Origin: an uncultured Akkermansia sp.
Lineage (GTDB): Bacteria > Verrucomicrobiota > Verrucomicrobiia > Verrucomicrobiales > Akkermansiaceae
NCBI GenBank assembly: GCA_947631435.1
Contig: CANRLM010000024.1
Location: 1-35,687 of the forward strand
Length of the DNA stretch: 35,687 nucleotides
Reading direction: 5' to 3'
The notes beneath the pieces are model-generated. The model was not told the DNA's origin, ran no database searches, and was given only the letters and a program-made list of their open reading frames with translations. Shown here one piece after another: positions 1 through 7,871 of the stretch (positions within the stretch are counted from its first letter, which is position 1; the number at the start of each line of letters is the position of its first letter). Both the position numbers and the translations under genes were made by a program.

Positions 1-3
1 ATA

Positions 4-90
4 GATTTTAAGCACATCCGCTTTTTAAGGCGTATCTTTTCGGAGTTTGACCGCTCATGAGACTTGCGCGGAGGTAGCCTCCTGTGTTAA
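4..90 (+). repeat. 87-bp direct repeat, copy 1
   Basis: This stretch recurs at 2668-2754 with 81 of 87 positions identical and no gaps. The right boundary is sharp, because similarity stops just after the shared TTAA. The left boundary may lie outside the window. It contains a short perfect hairpin, GGAGG-TAG-CCTCC. In copy 2 the matching hairpin keeps its pairing through a G-T wobble. In one frame both copies read as the end of a protein, but copy 1 has an in-frame TGA, so it is not an intact gene here. The origin is unknown; an insertion-sequence end or a duplicated gene tail are both possible. Confidence 0.85.
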
Positions 91-340
91 GGATCATGCA
101 GAGTGGGGGTGAAGTAGTGCCGGAAAGATTTAGCCATGTGCCAGGAGCTAAGTCCATTGAAGAGGCGGCGAGGATAGCGATTCATCCAGAAAGCAACGGG
201 GTTACAATGTGTTTGGGTGTCCTGGTTCATAGTGTCCAGGTTTGTATTAGAGAAATTACTCGAGCATGCCTTGAATTCTTAGCACACTTTTTTGTGCCAA
301 AAACCTGTTGCATTTAATTTTGCGATCCATATTTTGTTCT
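91..340. other. Intergenic stretch, no convincing gene
   Basis: A 77-codon open frame crosses this stretch, but it has no recognisable domain and no ribosome binding site and is probably chance. Two small hairpins are visible: CCTGG...CCAGG near 228-247, and GCACA...TGTGC around a T run near 282-297. The latter is not followed by a T tract on the plus strand, so I do not call it a terminator. Confidence 0.4.
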
Positions 341-377
341 ATATCTGACTAAAAACTCTTGCTTTTTGCTCAGATAT
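341..377 (+). promoter_or_regulatory. Candidate HipB operator (inverted repeat)
   Basis: A perfect 8-bp inverted repeat, ATATCTGA at 341-348 and TCAGATAT at 370-377, is separated by 21 bp. The right arm lies between the putative -35 and -10 boxes of hipB. HipB-type antitoxins are known to repress their own operon by binding palindromic sites in the promoter, so position and symmetry fit an autoregulatory operator. Binding is inferred, not shown. Confidence 0.5.
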
Positions 378-387
378 GAGACATAAT
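359..387 (+). promoter_or_regulatory. Putative hipBA promoter
   Basis: TTGCTT (359-364), a 17-bp spacer and CATAAT (382-387) resemble a sigma70 promoter, with a weak -35 and a good -10. The -10 box ends 8 nt before the hipB ATG at 396. Transcription would therefore begin within one or two bases of the start codon, giving a leaderless message. No Shine-Dalgarno sequence is visible. Confidence 0.45.
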
Positions 388-395
388 CATGCATC

Positions 396-716
396 ATGAA
401 CGAGAGATGGCCACTCTATCCGCAAGCTGTGAAAGCCCTGAAGAAGATAGGAAATGATTTGCGAGATGCCCGGCGTCGTCGGCGTATATCAACGACGACG
501 CTGGCGGAGCGTGCGCGTATATCGCGAGCAACGCTGTACCGCATTGAAAAGGGAGATTCCGGGGTGTCCATGAGTAGCTATGCAGCGGTCATCTTTGCGC
601 TGGGCCTTGTTGATCGCCTGAGCGATGCTTTTGATGCGCGTCACGATGCCGTAGGATTAGGTTTGGAAGCAGAACAAATGCCAAAGAACATCGTAAACAA
701 GCGCTATGACCGGTGA
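396..716 (+). CDS. hipB: HipB-like antitoxin, XRE-family HTH protein
   Basis: This is a 106-residue DNA-binding protein. A helix-turn-helix of the XRE/Cro type spans about residues 28-70 (TLAERARISRATLYRIEKG) and is followed by a helical region typical of HipB-type antitoxins. The C-terminal stretch GLGLEAEQMPKN resembles the tails found in HipB proteins paired with HipA kinases. The family neutralises HipA and represses its own operon. The stop overlaps the start of hipA by 11 bp, consistent with translational coupling. The ATG at 396 is the only start giving a complete HTH. It has no visible ribosome binding site, but a -10-like box lies just upstream. The function call is secure from the HTH plus the adjacent hipA; the symbol is by analogy. 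Confidence 0.85.
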   Translation: MNERWPLYPQAVKALKKIGNDLRDARRRRRISTTTLAERARISRATLYRIEKGDSGVSMSSYAAVIFALGLVDRLSDAFDARHDAVGLGLEAEQMPKNIVNKRYDR

Positions 717-1980
717 TACCGAGATAGGGGTGTATACCGATTTATTGCAACCCGGAGCAGACTGCATCCGGGTCGGGACATTGTGGATACACTACCGCCG
801 TCAGGGTTCTGCCAGTTTTGAATACAGCCAGGAGTGGCTGAACCACCCGCACAGCTACGAGCTGGAGCCTATGCTTCCGCTGGGGCGGGGAAAATACCAT
901 ACTGCCCCGGGACAAGCGCTTTTTGGCAGCATGAGCGATAGTGCTCCGGACAGATGGGGCCGCCGACTGATACAACAGGCACACCGCAAAGGTCTGCCGG
1001 GATATCCGACGGTGAGCGGAGCCTTGGGGGAGCAGCACTATCTGCTTGGGGTAAATGATAGGACCCGCATGGGTGCTCTGTGTTATTCTACCGATGGAGG
1101 TGCTACATTCCTGCACACGGAAGAGGGGGCAAGCATTCCGCCAATTATTGATCTGCTTCCGCTGCATCATGCTGCGGAACACCTCTGCCGCGACACCGCA
1201 ACACCGGCAGAATTACGCATGCTGTTGAATCCCGGTTCTTCCCTGGGTGGTGCATGGCCCAAGGCTAGCGTAAAGGATGAGCAAGGCAATCTCTATATGG
1301 CCAAGTTCAGTAACTCCCAGCAGGAATACGATGTCGTAGCATGGGAGGCTGTTGCCATGACAATCGCAGCCAAAGCCGGGATAAGAGTTCCGGAGTTCAG
1401 TCTCAAACGCCCGGCACGTGGTAAGAGTGTTTTTCTGAGCCGCCGCTTTGATCGCAGCCTCAGTGGTAGACGTCTGCCTTACATTTCCGCTATGACGATG
1501 CTGCAAGCGCAGGACGGAGAGGTTCACTCCTACACAGAGCTGGCGGAATATATGAGCCAGTACACGGCCAATCCCAGGGCAGATCTGAAAGAACTTTGGC
1601 GCCGCATAGCGCTGAGCATTATGGTGACCAACGTAGATGATCATCCACGAAATCACGGTTTCCTGCGCGTGGAACGTAAAGGATGGCAACTGGCGCCGCT
1701 GTTCGATGTCAACCCAACTCCGGAGCATGTCAAAGGACATACTCTTTCCATGGATATCGTGGATGGGGACAATACAGCTTCCCTCAAACTACTCTGTGAA
1801 CACGCAGATGTTTTTTACTTACGCCCCAGAGAGGCCAAGGAGTTACTTATTCCTATAGCCCGGGCTGTATCAGGCTGGCGAAGCATTGCTATCAATATGG
1901 GAATCCCGGCAGCTCAGCAAGAGGAAATGTCAGGAGCCTTTGAACATGCAGCCGGGTATAATTCGGTGCTTAAGCCATAG
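706..1980 (+). CDS. hipA: HipA-like serine/threonine kinase toxin
   Basis: This 424-residue protein has the HipA fold. The N-terminal subdomain includes DRWGRRL (82-88). A flexible Gly-rich loop SSLGGAWPK (178-186) precedes the ATP-site lysine in YMAKF (K200). The catalytic segment NVDDHPRNHG has D311 as probable base and N316 as metal ligand. The metal-binding aspartate is D334 in PLFDV. HipA kinases phosphorylate translation targets (glutamyl-tRNA synthetase in E. coli) and cause growth arrest unless bound by HipB. All visible catalytic residues are intact, so the toxin is probably active. The length is close to that of E. coli HipA. It is transcribed with hipB and sits inside a repeat-flanked island that also holds a dead transposase, which suggests acquisition by transfer. 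The cellular target cannot be read from sequence. Confidence 0.9.
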   Translation: MTGDTEIGVYTDLLQPGADCIRVGTLWIHYRRQGSASFEYSQEWLNHPHSYELEPMLPLGRGKYHTAPGQALFGSMSDSAPDRWGRRLIQQAHRKGLPGYPTVSGALGEQHYLLGVNDRTRMGALCYSTDGGATFLHTEEGASIPPIIDLLPLHHAAEHLCRDTATPAELRMLLNPGSSLGGAWPKASVKDEQGNLYMAKFSNSQQEYDVVAWEAVAMTIAAKAGIRVPEFSLKRPARGKSVFLSRRFDRSLSGRRLPYISAMTMLQAQDGEVHSYTELAEYMSQYTANPRADLKELWRRIALSIMVTNVDDHPRNHGFLRVERKGWQLAPLFDVNPTPEHVKGHTLSMDIVDGDNTASLKLLCEHADVFYLRPREAKELLIPIARAVSGWRSIAINMGIPAAQQEEMSGAFEHAAGYNSVLKP

Positions 1981-1998
1981 GGCAGGTTGTCCTCACGA

Positions 1999-2032
1999 TA
2001 TTATCTCCCGATGCCTAACTGGGGATATAATA
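1999..2032 (+). other. Imperfect hairpin downstream of hipA
   Basis: An 11-bp stem with one mismatch pairs 1999-2009 with 2022-2032 around a 12-nt loop, beginning 19 nt after the hipA stop. It is followed by A residues rather than a T run on the plus strand. It is therefore not a classic intrinsic terminator, though it could protect the 3' end of the message. Confidence 0.35.
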
Positions 2033-2175
2033 AAAACGAGAGGGTTATTTGCCGGAATGAGGCTTTAATGCTGGTGACAGCACGTGCGAATATAGTGGTG
2101 CCTGAATTTAAGACAAATAGGTTAAGCCCCCTTTTGCTTGTGCAACATAACAGGCGTGTGTAATTCAACCAACAC

Positions 2176-2540
2176 GTGCGCATGCAAAACGAAAACATCC
2201 ACAAGAGAGGGCGTTACAGCGCTGAGTTCAAGGAAAAGGTGGCGTTGGAAGCCCTGAGCGGAGCAAAGACTCATGTTCGGATAGCTCCGGAGTATGGCAT
2301 TAGTCCAGATTTGGTGAAAGACTGGAAGAAACAAGCCAAGAAGGTTCTGGGTGAATGCTTCCGCCGAGGGGGACGCAAAAGTGAGATGGAGAGCGCATTG
2401 CCAACCTTGAACGACTCTTGGGAAAGAAGGAGTTCGAGCCTGATTGGCTGTCAAAAAAAGGGACTGTAGCGCAGCGTCGCCAACTCCTGGATAAAAAAGG
2501 GGATGTACCCTCGCGCAAACGTCATAGTCACTTTCTCTAA
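2176..2540 (+). pseudogene. IS3-family OrfA transposase remnant, frameshifted
   Basis: The first about 70 codons encode an OrfA-type helix-turn-helix protein typical of IS3/IS911 elements (RYSAEFKEKVALEALSG, then GISPDLVKDWKKQ). Near 2385-2391 the frame breaks. The original frame runs on to a stop at 2469 with unrelated residues. The -1 frame continues with a leucine-rich segment (ERIANLERLLGKK, then FEPDWLSKKG) and ends at 2540. Leucine-zipper-like tails of this kind follow the HTH in OrfA. No OrfB/DDE integrase follows, so the element cannot be autonomous. The break is not at a classic slippery run and is probably decay rather than programmed frameshifting. It lies between hipA and repeat copy 2. 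Confidence 0.75.
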
Positions 2541-2667
2541 AAGACTTTCTGAAACTTCTCTGCTTATTATGTCTCGTAAGAGTTTGTTTATGTTTTTTTC
2601 GGTCATTGTTTTCTTGCTTTATTCTAGTTCTGTGAAAAAAATCAACACTGTGGTAGGACAGAGCCTG

Positions 2668-2754
2668 GATTTTAAGCACATCCGCTTTTTAAGACGTGTC
2701 TTTTCGGAGTTTGACCACTCACGAGACTTGCGCGGAGGTCGTCTCCTGTGTTAA
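2668..2754 (+). repeat. 87-bp direct repeat, copy 2
   Basis: This is the second copy of the repeat at 4-90, with six substitutions and no indels. Together the copies bracket hipBA and the IS3 remnant. In this copy the frame that is broken by TGA in copy 1 is open through to the terminal TAA. Comparing the two copies cannot tell which is original. The hairpin near the 3' end is retained with one G-T pair. Confidence 0.85.
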
Positions 2755-2791
2755 AGTGGCTCCGGAGCTGCGGGAGCAGACTTGAAGCAAT

Positions 2792-3238
2792 ATGAAAGAC
2801 CTCCGATTACAAGGCATTGATCAAGACGGCAAGGAGAAGGAATTCTCGTTGAGTGACTTTCGAGGGCAGAGGGTGATTCTTTACTTTTACCCCAAGGATA
2901 ACACCTCCGGCTGCACGCAGGAGGCATGCGACTTCAGGGACAACATCAACAGACTGACCCAATATGCAACCGTCATCGGGGTGAGTCCGGACAGCGTGAA
3001 GAGTCACTTGAAATTCAAGGAAAAGCAAAACCTCAATTTTATCTTGCTCTCCGACGTTGAGCACACCCTTGCCGACGCCTTTGGTGTATGGGTCGAAAAA
3101 TCGCTGTATGGACGCAAATACATGGGCATCGAACGTTCAACCTTTGTGTTGGATGAGCACCTGAACATCGTCAAAGAATGGCGCAAAGTGAAGGTGAAGG
3201 GACATGTCGACGAAGTGATTGAGTTCCTCAATTTATAA
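2792..3238 (+). CDS. bcp: Thiol peroxidase, Bcp/PrxQ-type peroxiredoxin
   Basis: This 148-residue protein is a standard-length Bcp. The hallmark segment YFYPKDNTSGCTQEAC (31-46) carries the peroxidatic Cys41 and, five residues later, the probable resolving Cys46, as in E. coli Bcp (Cys45/Cys50). Such enzymes reduce hydrogen and alkyl peroxides in the cytoplasm using thioredoxin. The remainder (GVSPDSVKSHLKFK, and the ERSTFVLDE strand) follows the thioredoxin-like fold. It stands alone just downstream of the repeat-flanked island, so the island appears to have inserted upstream of it. There is no strong Shine-Dalgarno sequence; the ATG was chosen because it gives the usual family N-terminus. 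Confidence 0.93.
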   Translation: MKDLRLQGIDQDGKEKEFSLSDFRGQRVILYFYPKDNTSGCTQEACDFRDNINRLTQYATVIGVSPDSVKSHLKFKEKQNLNFILLSDVEHTLADAFGVWVEKSLYGRKYMGIERSTFVLDEHLNIVKEWRKVKVKGHVDEVIEFLNL

Positions 3239-3371
3239 GACGCTATCTATTCCTTCGCAGAGGGATTGACTCCGCAGGTCAGGGGCGGGTTCCCGTTGTG
3301 TGGAGAGGCGGCAAATGTACTGCCAAACAGTCCAAATGGAGTCACAGGGAGAGCTTTAAATCCCGGTAAAT

Positions 3372-3407
3372 GAACCGAAGCTCTCTTTCCCCGAAAGAGC
3401 GCGGTTC
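3372..3407. other. Two-tier stem-loop in intergenic region
   Basis: An inner perfect stem CTCTTTC/GAAAGAG (3383-3389 with 3393-3399, loop CCC) lies inside an outer stem GAACCG/CGGTTC (3372-3377 with 3402-3407). It lies between bcp and the aldo/keto reductase gene in a 260-bp gap. No T tract follows on either strand. It may be a structured leader or small RNA element. I recognise no known riboswitch consensus. Confidence 0.4.
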
Positions 3408-3470
3408 TCCCATGAAGCGTCCATCTAGGGGAGGAGTCATCTCCAAATGAACAAAAGATGGAGAATTCGA

Positions 3471-3500
3471 TTGCGCTCAAGCTCCTTGAGGTGATAGTAT
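3471..3500 (+). promoter_or_regulatory. Possible promoter of the aldo/keto reductase gene
   Basis: TTGCGC (3471-3476), an 18-bp spacer and TAGTAT (3495-3500) form a weak sigma70-like pair. If used, it would give a leaderless transcript starting at the second in-frame ATG (3508), seven bases after the -10. The -10 overlaps the upstream ATG at 3499, so the promoter and that start exclude each other. Confidence 0.25.
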
Positions 3501-4350
3501 GAAGAGCATGAATACAATAACACTAAACAACGGAGTGGAGATGCCGCAGCTGGGGTACGGTGTGTTCCAGGTGGCGCCGAATGAATGCAAGCGCTGTGTG
3601 CTGGAGGCAATTGCAGCAGGGTATCGTATGATTGATACGGCGCAGGCGTATTTCAACGAAGAGGGCGTGGGCGCGGCAGTGCAGGAGAGTGGAGTGCCTC
3701 GCGAGCAAATTTTCCTGACGACGAAGGTGTGGATTTCCAATGCCGGAGAGGAGAAGGCGATGGCATCTATCGACGAATCACTGCGTAAGCTGCGCACGGA
3801 TTACATTGACTTGTTGCTCATCCATCAGGCATACGGGGACTACTATGGCACCTACCGCGCTATGGAAAAAGCGCTGTCCGCAGGGAAGGTACGCGCCATC
3901 GGAGTATCAAACTTCCAGGTTGGACGGTTCGTGGATCTGGCACTACATGTGGAAGTGCCGCCGGCGGTCAACCAGTTGGAGGCGCATGTATTCAGCCAGC
4001 AGCGTGGCATAGAGTCGGTTCTGTCCAACTTCGGCACCAAACTCATGGCGTGGAGTCCGCTGGGGCAGGGGCGCAATGGTCTTTTCACTCACCCGACTCT
4101 GGCTGCTATCGGCGCCCGGCACGGCAAATCCCCTGCCCAGGTGGCCCTGCGTTTTCTGCTCCAGCATGGTTTTATCATCATCCCCAAGACAACCCATCCG
4201 CAGCGGATGCGAGAAAATGCGGATATCTTTAATTTCGCTCTCAGCGAGCAAGAGATGAAAGAGCTTGCCCAGCTTAACGAAAAGGATACCGGCAACGTCA
4301 ACTTCGATGATCCCGCTTTTATCCGCTACCTCATCGAAACCTACGGGTGA
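3499..4350 (+). CDS. Aldo/keto reductase (2,5-diketo-gluconate reductase type)
   Basis: This 283-residue NADPH-dependent oxidoreductase has an (alpha/beta)8 barrel. The catalytic tetrad is visible as D46, Y51, K76 and H109, within GYRMIDTAQAY, FLTTKVW and LLLIHQ. Further family motifs are AIGVSNF, the NQLE strand and the cofactor-binding IPKTTHPQRMREN segment. It reduces aldehydes or ketones to alcohols; the physiological substrate cannot be deduced. Two starts are possible. ATG 3499 has GAGGTGA four bases upstream. ATG 3508 matches the usual family N-terminus (M, a few residues, then TLNNGVEMPQLG) and follows a -10-like box. No neighbour suggests a pathway. Confidence 0.93.
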   Translation: MKSMNTITLNNGVEMPQLGYGVFQVAPNECKRCVLEAIAAGYRMIDTAQAYFNEEGVGAAVQESGVPREQIFLTTKVWISNAGEEKAMASIDESLRKLRTDYIDLLLIHQAYGDYYGTYRAMEKALSAGKVRAIGVSNFQVGRFVDLALHVEVPPAVNQLEAHVFSQQRGIESVLSNFGTKLMAWSPLGQGRNGLFTHPTLAAIGARHGKSPAQVALRFLLQHGFIIIPKTTHPQRMRENADIFNFALSEQEMKELAQLNEKDTGNVNFDDPAFIRYLIETYG

Positions 4351-4421
4351 TGTTGGCCCGACAGGGAGAACAAACAAACAACCTGACTCCCACGAGGCAG
4401 GAGGAAAGAGGAGAGAAGAGC

Positions 4422-4504
4422 TACGCACGAGAGGACTCGAACCTCCACGGGAGTTACCCACCAGACCCTAAAACTGGCGCGTCTACCAATTTCGCCACGT
4501 GCGC
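4422..4504 (-). tRNA. tRNA-Leu (anticodon UAG)
   Basis: Read on the minus strand, the 83-nt sequence folds as a class II tRNA. The acceptor stem pairs GCGCACG with CGTGCGT (first pair G-U), with discriminator A. The D-arm has AAATTGGTAGA, the T-loop is TTCGAGT, and there is an extended variable arm (TGGGTAACTCCCG). The anticodon loop TTTAGGG gives anticodon UAG, with G37, reading CUA and related leucine codons. The CCA end is not encoded. The closing pair of the anticodon stem is a T31-T39 mismatch. It lies between two plus-strand genes and is transcribed against them. Confidence 0.93.
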
Positions 4505-4638
4505 GCGGGAAGATGCAGGGGAATTGAAGCATAAAAGGGGCAGCCGTGCAAGCTTTATTTAGGAGAGAGCGCCGGCAGAGTTAAATGCCATACCCGAATA
4601 CAAGTAAACAAGTTACAGAACAGCTCCGAAAAAATAAC

Positions 4639-4667
4639 TGGAAAACGGGGCAGGGATATGCTAGAAT
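4639..4667 (+). promoter_or_regulatory. Putative ilvD promoter
   Basis: TGGAAA (4639-4644), a 17-bp spacer and TAGAAT (4662-4667) form a plausible sigma70 promoter. The -10 ends nine bases before the ilvD ATG, so the start site would fall within about three bases of the start codon. No Shine-Dalgarno sequence precedes ilvD. I saw no leader peptide or T-box that would indicate attenuation by branched-chain amino acids. Confidence 0.5.
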
Positions 4668-4676
4668 CACTGCGCT

Positions 4677-6344
4677 ATGCTGTCGGATAGAACAAAAGCC
4701 GGAATCGAGCGGGCGCCGCACAGGAGTTTAATGCGTGCGACGGGGATGACGGATGAGGACATCAAGAAGCCTTTCATCGCGATTTGCAATTCGTTCAACG
4801 AGGTCATCCCGGGGCACGTGCACCTCAACAAGGTGGCGAACATCATCAAGGAGGAGGTGCGCAAGACAGGTGGGACGCCGATTGAGTTCAACCTTATCGG
4901 GGTGTGCGATGGCATTGCAATGGCGCACCAGGGTATGAAGTTTTCTCTGGCGAGTCGAGAGCTGATAGCCGACAGCGTGGAGACGATGCTCTCGGCGCAT
5001 GCGTTTGATGCCTGCATCTGCATCCCGAACTGCGATAAAATTGTACCGGGAATGCTGATGGGAGCAATTCGCTGCAATATTCCTACCATTTTCTGCTCCG
5101 GCGGTCCCATGGCCGTGGGGAAGGGGAGGCATGGTGAAGACCTGGATCTCAACAGCGTCTTTGAAGCTGTCGCTGCCTGCACAGCGGGCAAGATTTCTGA
5201 GGATGAGTTGCACTATGTGGAGTGCCACGCCTGTCCGGGAGCGGGATCATGCTCCGGGATGTTTACCGCTAACTCCATGAACTGCCTCTGCGAGGTGATT
5301 GGTATGGCTCTGCCGGGCAACGGAACTATCGGCGCCACGAGCAAGGAGCGTGAGGAACTGTGGCGCGCCGCCGCTCGCCGTGCGGTAGAGATGGCCAAGC
5401 AGGGCGGTCCTCTCCCGCGGGAGCTCGTTACCATGGAGAGTATCGACAATGCCTTCACCTGCGACATGGCCATGGGAGGCTCCAGCAATACTGTGCTGCA
5501 TACCCTTGCTTTTGCGAACGAGGCGGGACTGGAGTACGACCTGCACCGCATCGATGAAATCTCGAAGCGCACGCCCAACATCTGCAAAGTGGCACCGAGC
5601 TCCCGTTACCACATGCACGATGTGCTGCGCGCGGGCGGTATCATGACGATCCTTGCTGAAATCAACAAAATCCCCGGAGCATTGCACACTCAGGTACCGA
5701 CAGTTTCCGGCAAGACCCTCGGTCAGCAGATTGAGGGTCTTTCCACGCAGGATCCCGCAGTCATCCATACTGTGGAAAATGCCTACTCAAAGGACGGCGG
5801 ATTGGCCGTCCTTTTTGGAAACCTGGCGGAGCAGGGGGCCATTGTGAAAAAAGCAGGGGTGCTGCCTGAGATGCTCGTGCATCGTGGTCCGGCTGTTATT
5901 TTTGAGAGTCAGGAAGCTGCATGCGAGGGCATTCTGGCGGACAAGGTGAAACCCGGAGACGTCGTCGTCATTCGCAATGAGGGGCCGAAAGGAGGGCCCG
6001 GCATGCAAGAAATGCTGGCGCCTACAAGTTACATCATGGGCAAGGGGCTGGGCAACAGCGTTGCGCTCATCACGGATGGCCGCTTCTCCGGCGCGACGCA
6101 CGGCGCCTGCATCGGTCATGTCTCTCCGGAGGCGGCGGAGGGAGGACTCATCGGTCTGCTGAAGGATGGCGACATCATCAGTATCGACATCCCGGCGCGC
6201 AGCATCACGGCAGAACTCAGTGAGCAGGAAATCGCCGCTCGCCGCGCGGTATGGAACCCCACCATGCAGGACATACCCAGCCGCTGGCTGAAGCGCTACC
6301 GAAAACTAGCCACTAACGCCAGCAAGGGTGCCGTGCTTGACTAA
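4677..6344 (+). CDS. ilvD: Dihydroxy-acid dehydratase
   Basis: This full-length 555-residue IlvD/Edd-family enzyme converts 2,3-dihydroxy-isovalerate and its methylvalerate homologue to the 2-oxo acids in valine and isoleucine synthesis. Cysteines at 37 (AICNSF), 119 ([10 protein letters not shown]) and 192 ([15 protein letters not shown]) are placed to ligate the iron-sulfur cluster. The N-terminus [15 protein letters not shown] and the segment [11 protein letters not shown] are family signatures. The C-terminal [19 protein letters not shown] motif is intact. The ATG at 4677 is fixed by the conserved N-terminus and has no ribosome binding site. No other ilv genes adjoin it. A transporter gene follows after 23 bp. 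Confidence 0.97.
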   Translation: MLSDRTKAGIERAPHRSLMRATGMTDEDIKKPFIAICNSFNEVIPGHVHLNKVANIIKEEVRKTGGTPIEFNLIGVCDGIAMAHQGMKFSLASRELIADSVETMLSAHAFDACICIPNCDKIVPGMLMGAIRCNIPTIFCSGGPMAVGKGRHGEDLDLNSVFEAVAACTAGKISEDELHYVECHACPGAGSCSGMFTANSMNCLCEVIGMALPGNGTIGATSKEREELWRAAARRAVEMAKQGGPLPRELVTMESIDNAFTCDMAMGGSSNTVLHTLAFANEAGLEYDLHRIDEISKRTPNICKVAPSSRYHMHDVLRAGGIMTILAEINKIPGALHTQVPTVSGKTLGQQIEGLSTQDPAVIHTVENAYSKDGGLAVLFGNLAEQGAIVKKAGVLPEMLVHRGPAVIFESQEAACEGILADKVKPGDVVVIRNEGPKGGPGMQEMLAPTSYIMGKGLGNSVALITDGRFSGATHGACIGHVSPEAAEGGLIGLLKDGDIISIDIPARSITAELSEQEIAARRAVWNPTMQDIPSRWLKRYRKLATNASKGAVLD

Positions 6345-6367
6345 CTTTCAGAGGAGAACAAGGCACT

Positions 6368-7858
6368 ATGAGCAAAACGACGAACGAAACCCCGCAGAGC
6401 GGCAACCCAATTGTGCGGTACTTTTCCGAATTTGGGGTACTGAAGGAATGTGGCATTAATTTCTGGCTGACTAATTTCATTCAATTCTTCGATGGGTTGG
6501 CGTACTTTACGCTCATTATCGTATTCGCTTTGTTTCTGAAAGACTATTGTGGCTTTCGGGATGCGGACGCGCCGTTCTGGGTGGGGATGTATACCTTGTT
6601 CCTCTCTCTGTTCGTATTTGCCGTGGGCACCATCTGCGACATCATAGGCTTGAAGCGTACCTACCTGGTGGGTTTCAGTATGCTCATCCTTGGCCGCCTC
6701 ATCCTGGGACTCGGCTCGGATTTTGGAATGCGCCTGCTTGATCTCTCTCAGGATCATTCGCGCTACATCGTCATCGCCGGTATCGCTATTATGAGCTTTG
6801 GCTCCGCCTTCATGAGCCCGTGCATTTCCACCTCTGTCCGTCGCTTCACCACACTGCGCGCACGACCCACCGGGTTCAACTTTTACTATCTCTTCATGAA
6901 TATCGGCGCACTTCTGGCGGGGGTGGCAATCGTGGATCCCATTCGTGCGCATTGGTCCGGACCGGAGGGACTCCAGATGGTTGTGAACTTCGGCACATGC
7001 TGTGAGGTGATTGCCTTCCTTTTCACGCGTTTCGTGAATGAGAACTTCTACGCTGTGCCGGAAGAAAGAATTACCACGGAAAAGGCGTCGTCGCGGCGGC
7101 CGCTGCAGCTGATAGGCGAGGTAATACGAGAGCGACCGTTTCAGAAGCTGCTGGTGTTTCTCGTGCTCACCCTGGGAGTGCGGTTGGTGTTTACTCTCCA
7201 GTTCATGATCATGCCGCAGTATTACACGCGCACGATAGGGGACGACTTTCAGCTTGGTTTCATGAACTCGCTCAACCCGTTCATCATCATCACGGGACTT
7301 ATCGTGATCATCCCGATCCTCAAGTATTTTTCAACGGTTAAGCTGATGATATGGGGTATGTCGATCTCGGCGGCCTCTTTGATACTGATGGCCATTCCTC
7401 CGGAAAGCTATTTTATTTTCCCCGGTATCGATACCGTAAGTCAGGCGTACTTCATTGCCATCTTCCTGCAGATCATCATCTTTGCCTTTGGTGAATTGCT
7501 TTTCAGCCCGCGTTTCTCAGAATATGTGGCACGCGTTGCCCCCAAGGACAAGGTGGCCTCCTATATGTCTCTGGCAGGCTTACCCATGTTCATAGCAAAA
7601 CCGGTTAACGGCGTGGTAGGCGGCCTGCTCGTGTCGTACATGTGCTATGACGGCATTGCTGCGAAAATTGATACGGGACATGTGAGCTACTGGTGCTCGC
7701 CGGAGTTCATGTGGACAATCTATCTGATCATGGCTGTCATTTCGCCCCTGGCCATCATTTTGACCAAGGATATGTTTGTTTCCGATCATCCGGAGGAAGA
7801 TGTGCCGGATGAAGATGAAGAACGGAAGGAACTTGCTACTCAAGAAGCCCAGGCATAA
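6368..7858 (+). CDS. MFS transporter, POT-like
   Basis: This 496-residue inner-membrane protein has about 12 hydrophobic segments and a long, acidic, charged C-terminal tail (about residues 475-496). The N-terminal half contains an ECGINFWLTNFIQFFDGLAYFTL helix and a loop GTICDIIGLKRTYLVG, which looks like the MFS loop 2-3 signature (DxxGxKR). The phrase FNFYYLFMNIGALLAG resembles the POT/PTR peptide transporter motif FYxxINxG. A proton-coupled peptide or small-solute carrier is therefore the best guess, but the substrate is not certain. It is preceded by a good Shine-Dalgarno sequence (GAGGAG, 6352-6357), follows ilvD by 23 bp and is probably co-transcribed with it. Confidence 0.8.
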   Translation: MSKTTNETPQSGNPIVRYFSEFGVLKECGINFWLTNFIQFFDGLAYFTLIIVFALFLKDYCGFRDADAPFWVGMYTLFLSLFVFAVGTICDIIGLKRTYLVGFSMLILGRLILGLGSDFGMRLLDLSQDHSRYIVIAGIAIMSFGSAFMSPCISTSVRRFTTLRARPTGFNFYYLFMNIGALLAGVAIVDPIRAHWSGPEGLQMVVNFGTCCEVIAFLFTRFVNENFYAVPEERITTEKASSRRPLQLIGEVIRERPFQKLLVFLVLTLGVRLVFTLQFMIMPQYYTRTIGDDFQLGFMNSLNPFIIITGLIVIIPILKYFSTVKLMIWGMSISAASLILMAIPPESYFIFPGIDTVSQAYFIAIFLQIIIFAFGELLFSPRFSEYVARVAPKDKVASYMSLAGLPMFIAKPVNGVVGGLLVSYMCYDGIAAKIDTGHVSYWCSPEFMWTIYLIMAVISPLAIILTKDMFVSDHPEEDVPDEDEERKELATQEAQA

Positions 7859-7862
7859 CATT
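7833..7862 (+). promoter_or_regulatory. Possible internal promoter for the ankyrin gene
   Basis: TTGCTA (7833-7838), an 18-bp spacer and TAACAT (7857-7862) are arranged like a promoter. The -10 ends nine bases before the ATG at 7872. It overlaps the end of the transporter gene and is weak. It is listed because its spacing repeats the pattern seen at ilvD and osmC. Confidence 0.25.
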
Positions 7863-7871
7863 AATTTTCTC

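Noticed and set aside
84..317. 77-codon open frame at the left end
   Set aside because: It overlaps the end of repeat copy 1, has no ribosome binding site and no recognisable domain.
1999..2032. Intrinsic terminator after hipA
   Set aside because: The stem is followed by A residues, not T, on the plus strand.
2377..2391. Programmed -1 frameshift in the IS3 OrfA
   Set aside because: The -1 frame has a TGA directly after the AAAA run, so slippage there cannot produce a fusion. The break is further on at no slippery heptamer, and no OrfB follows. Decay is simpler.
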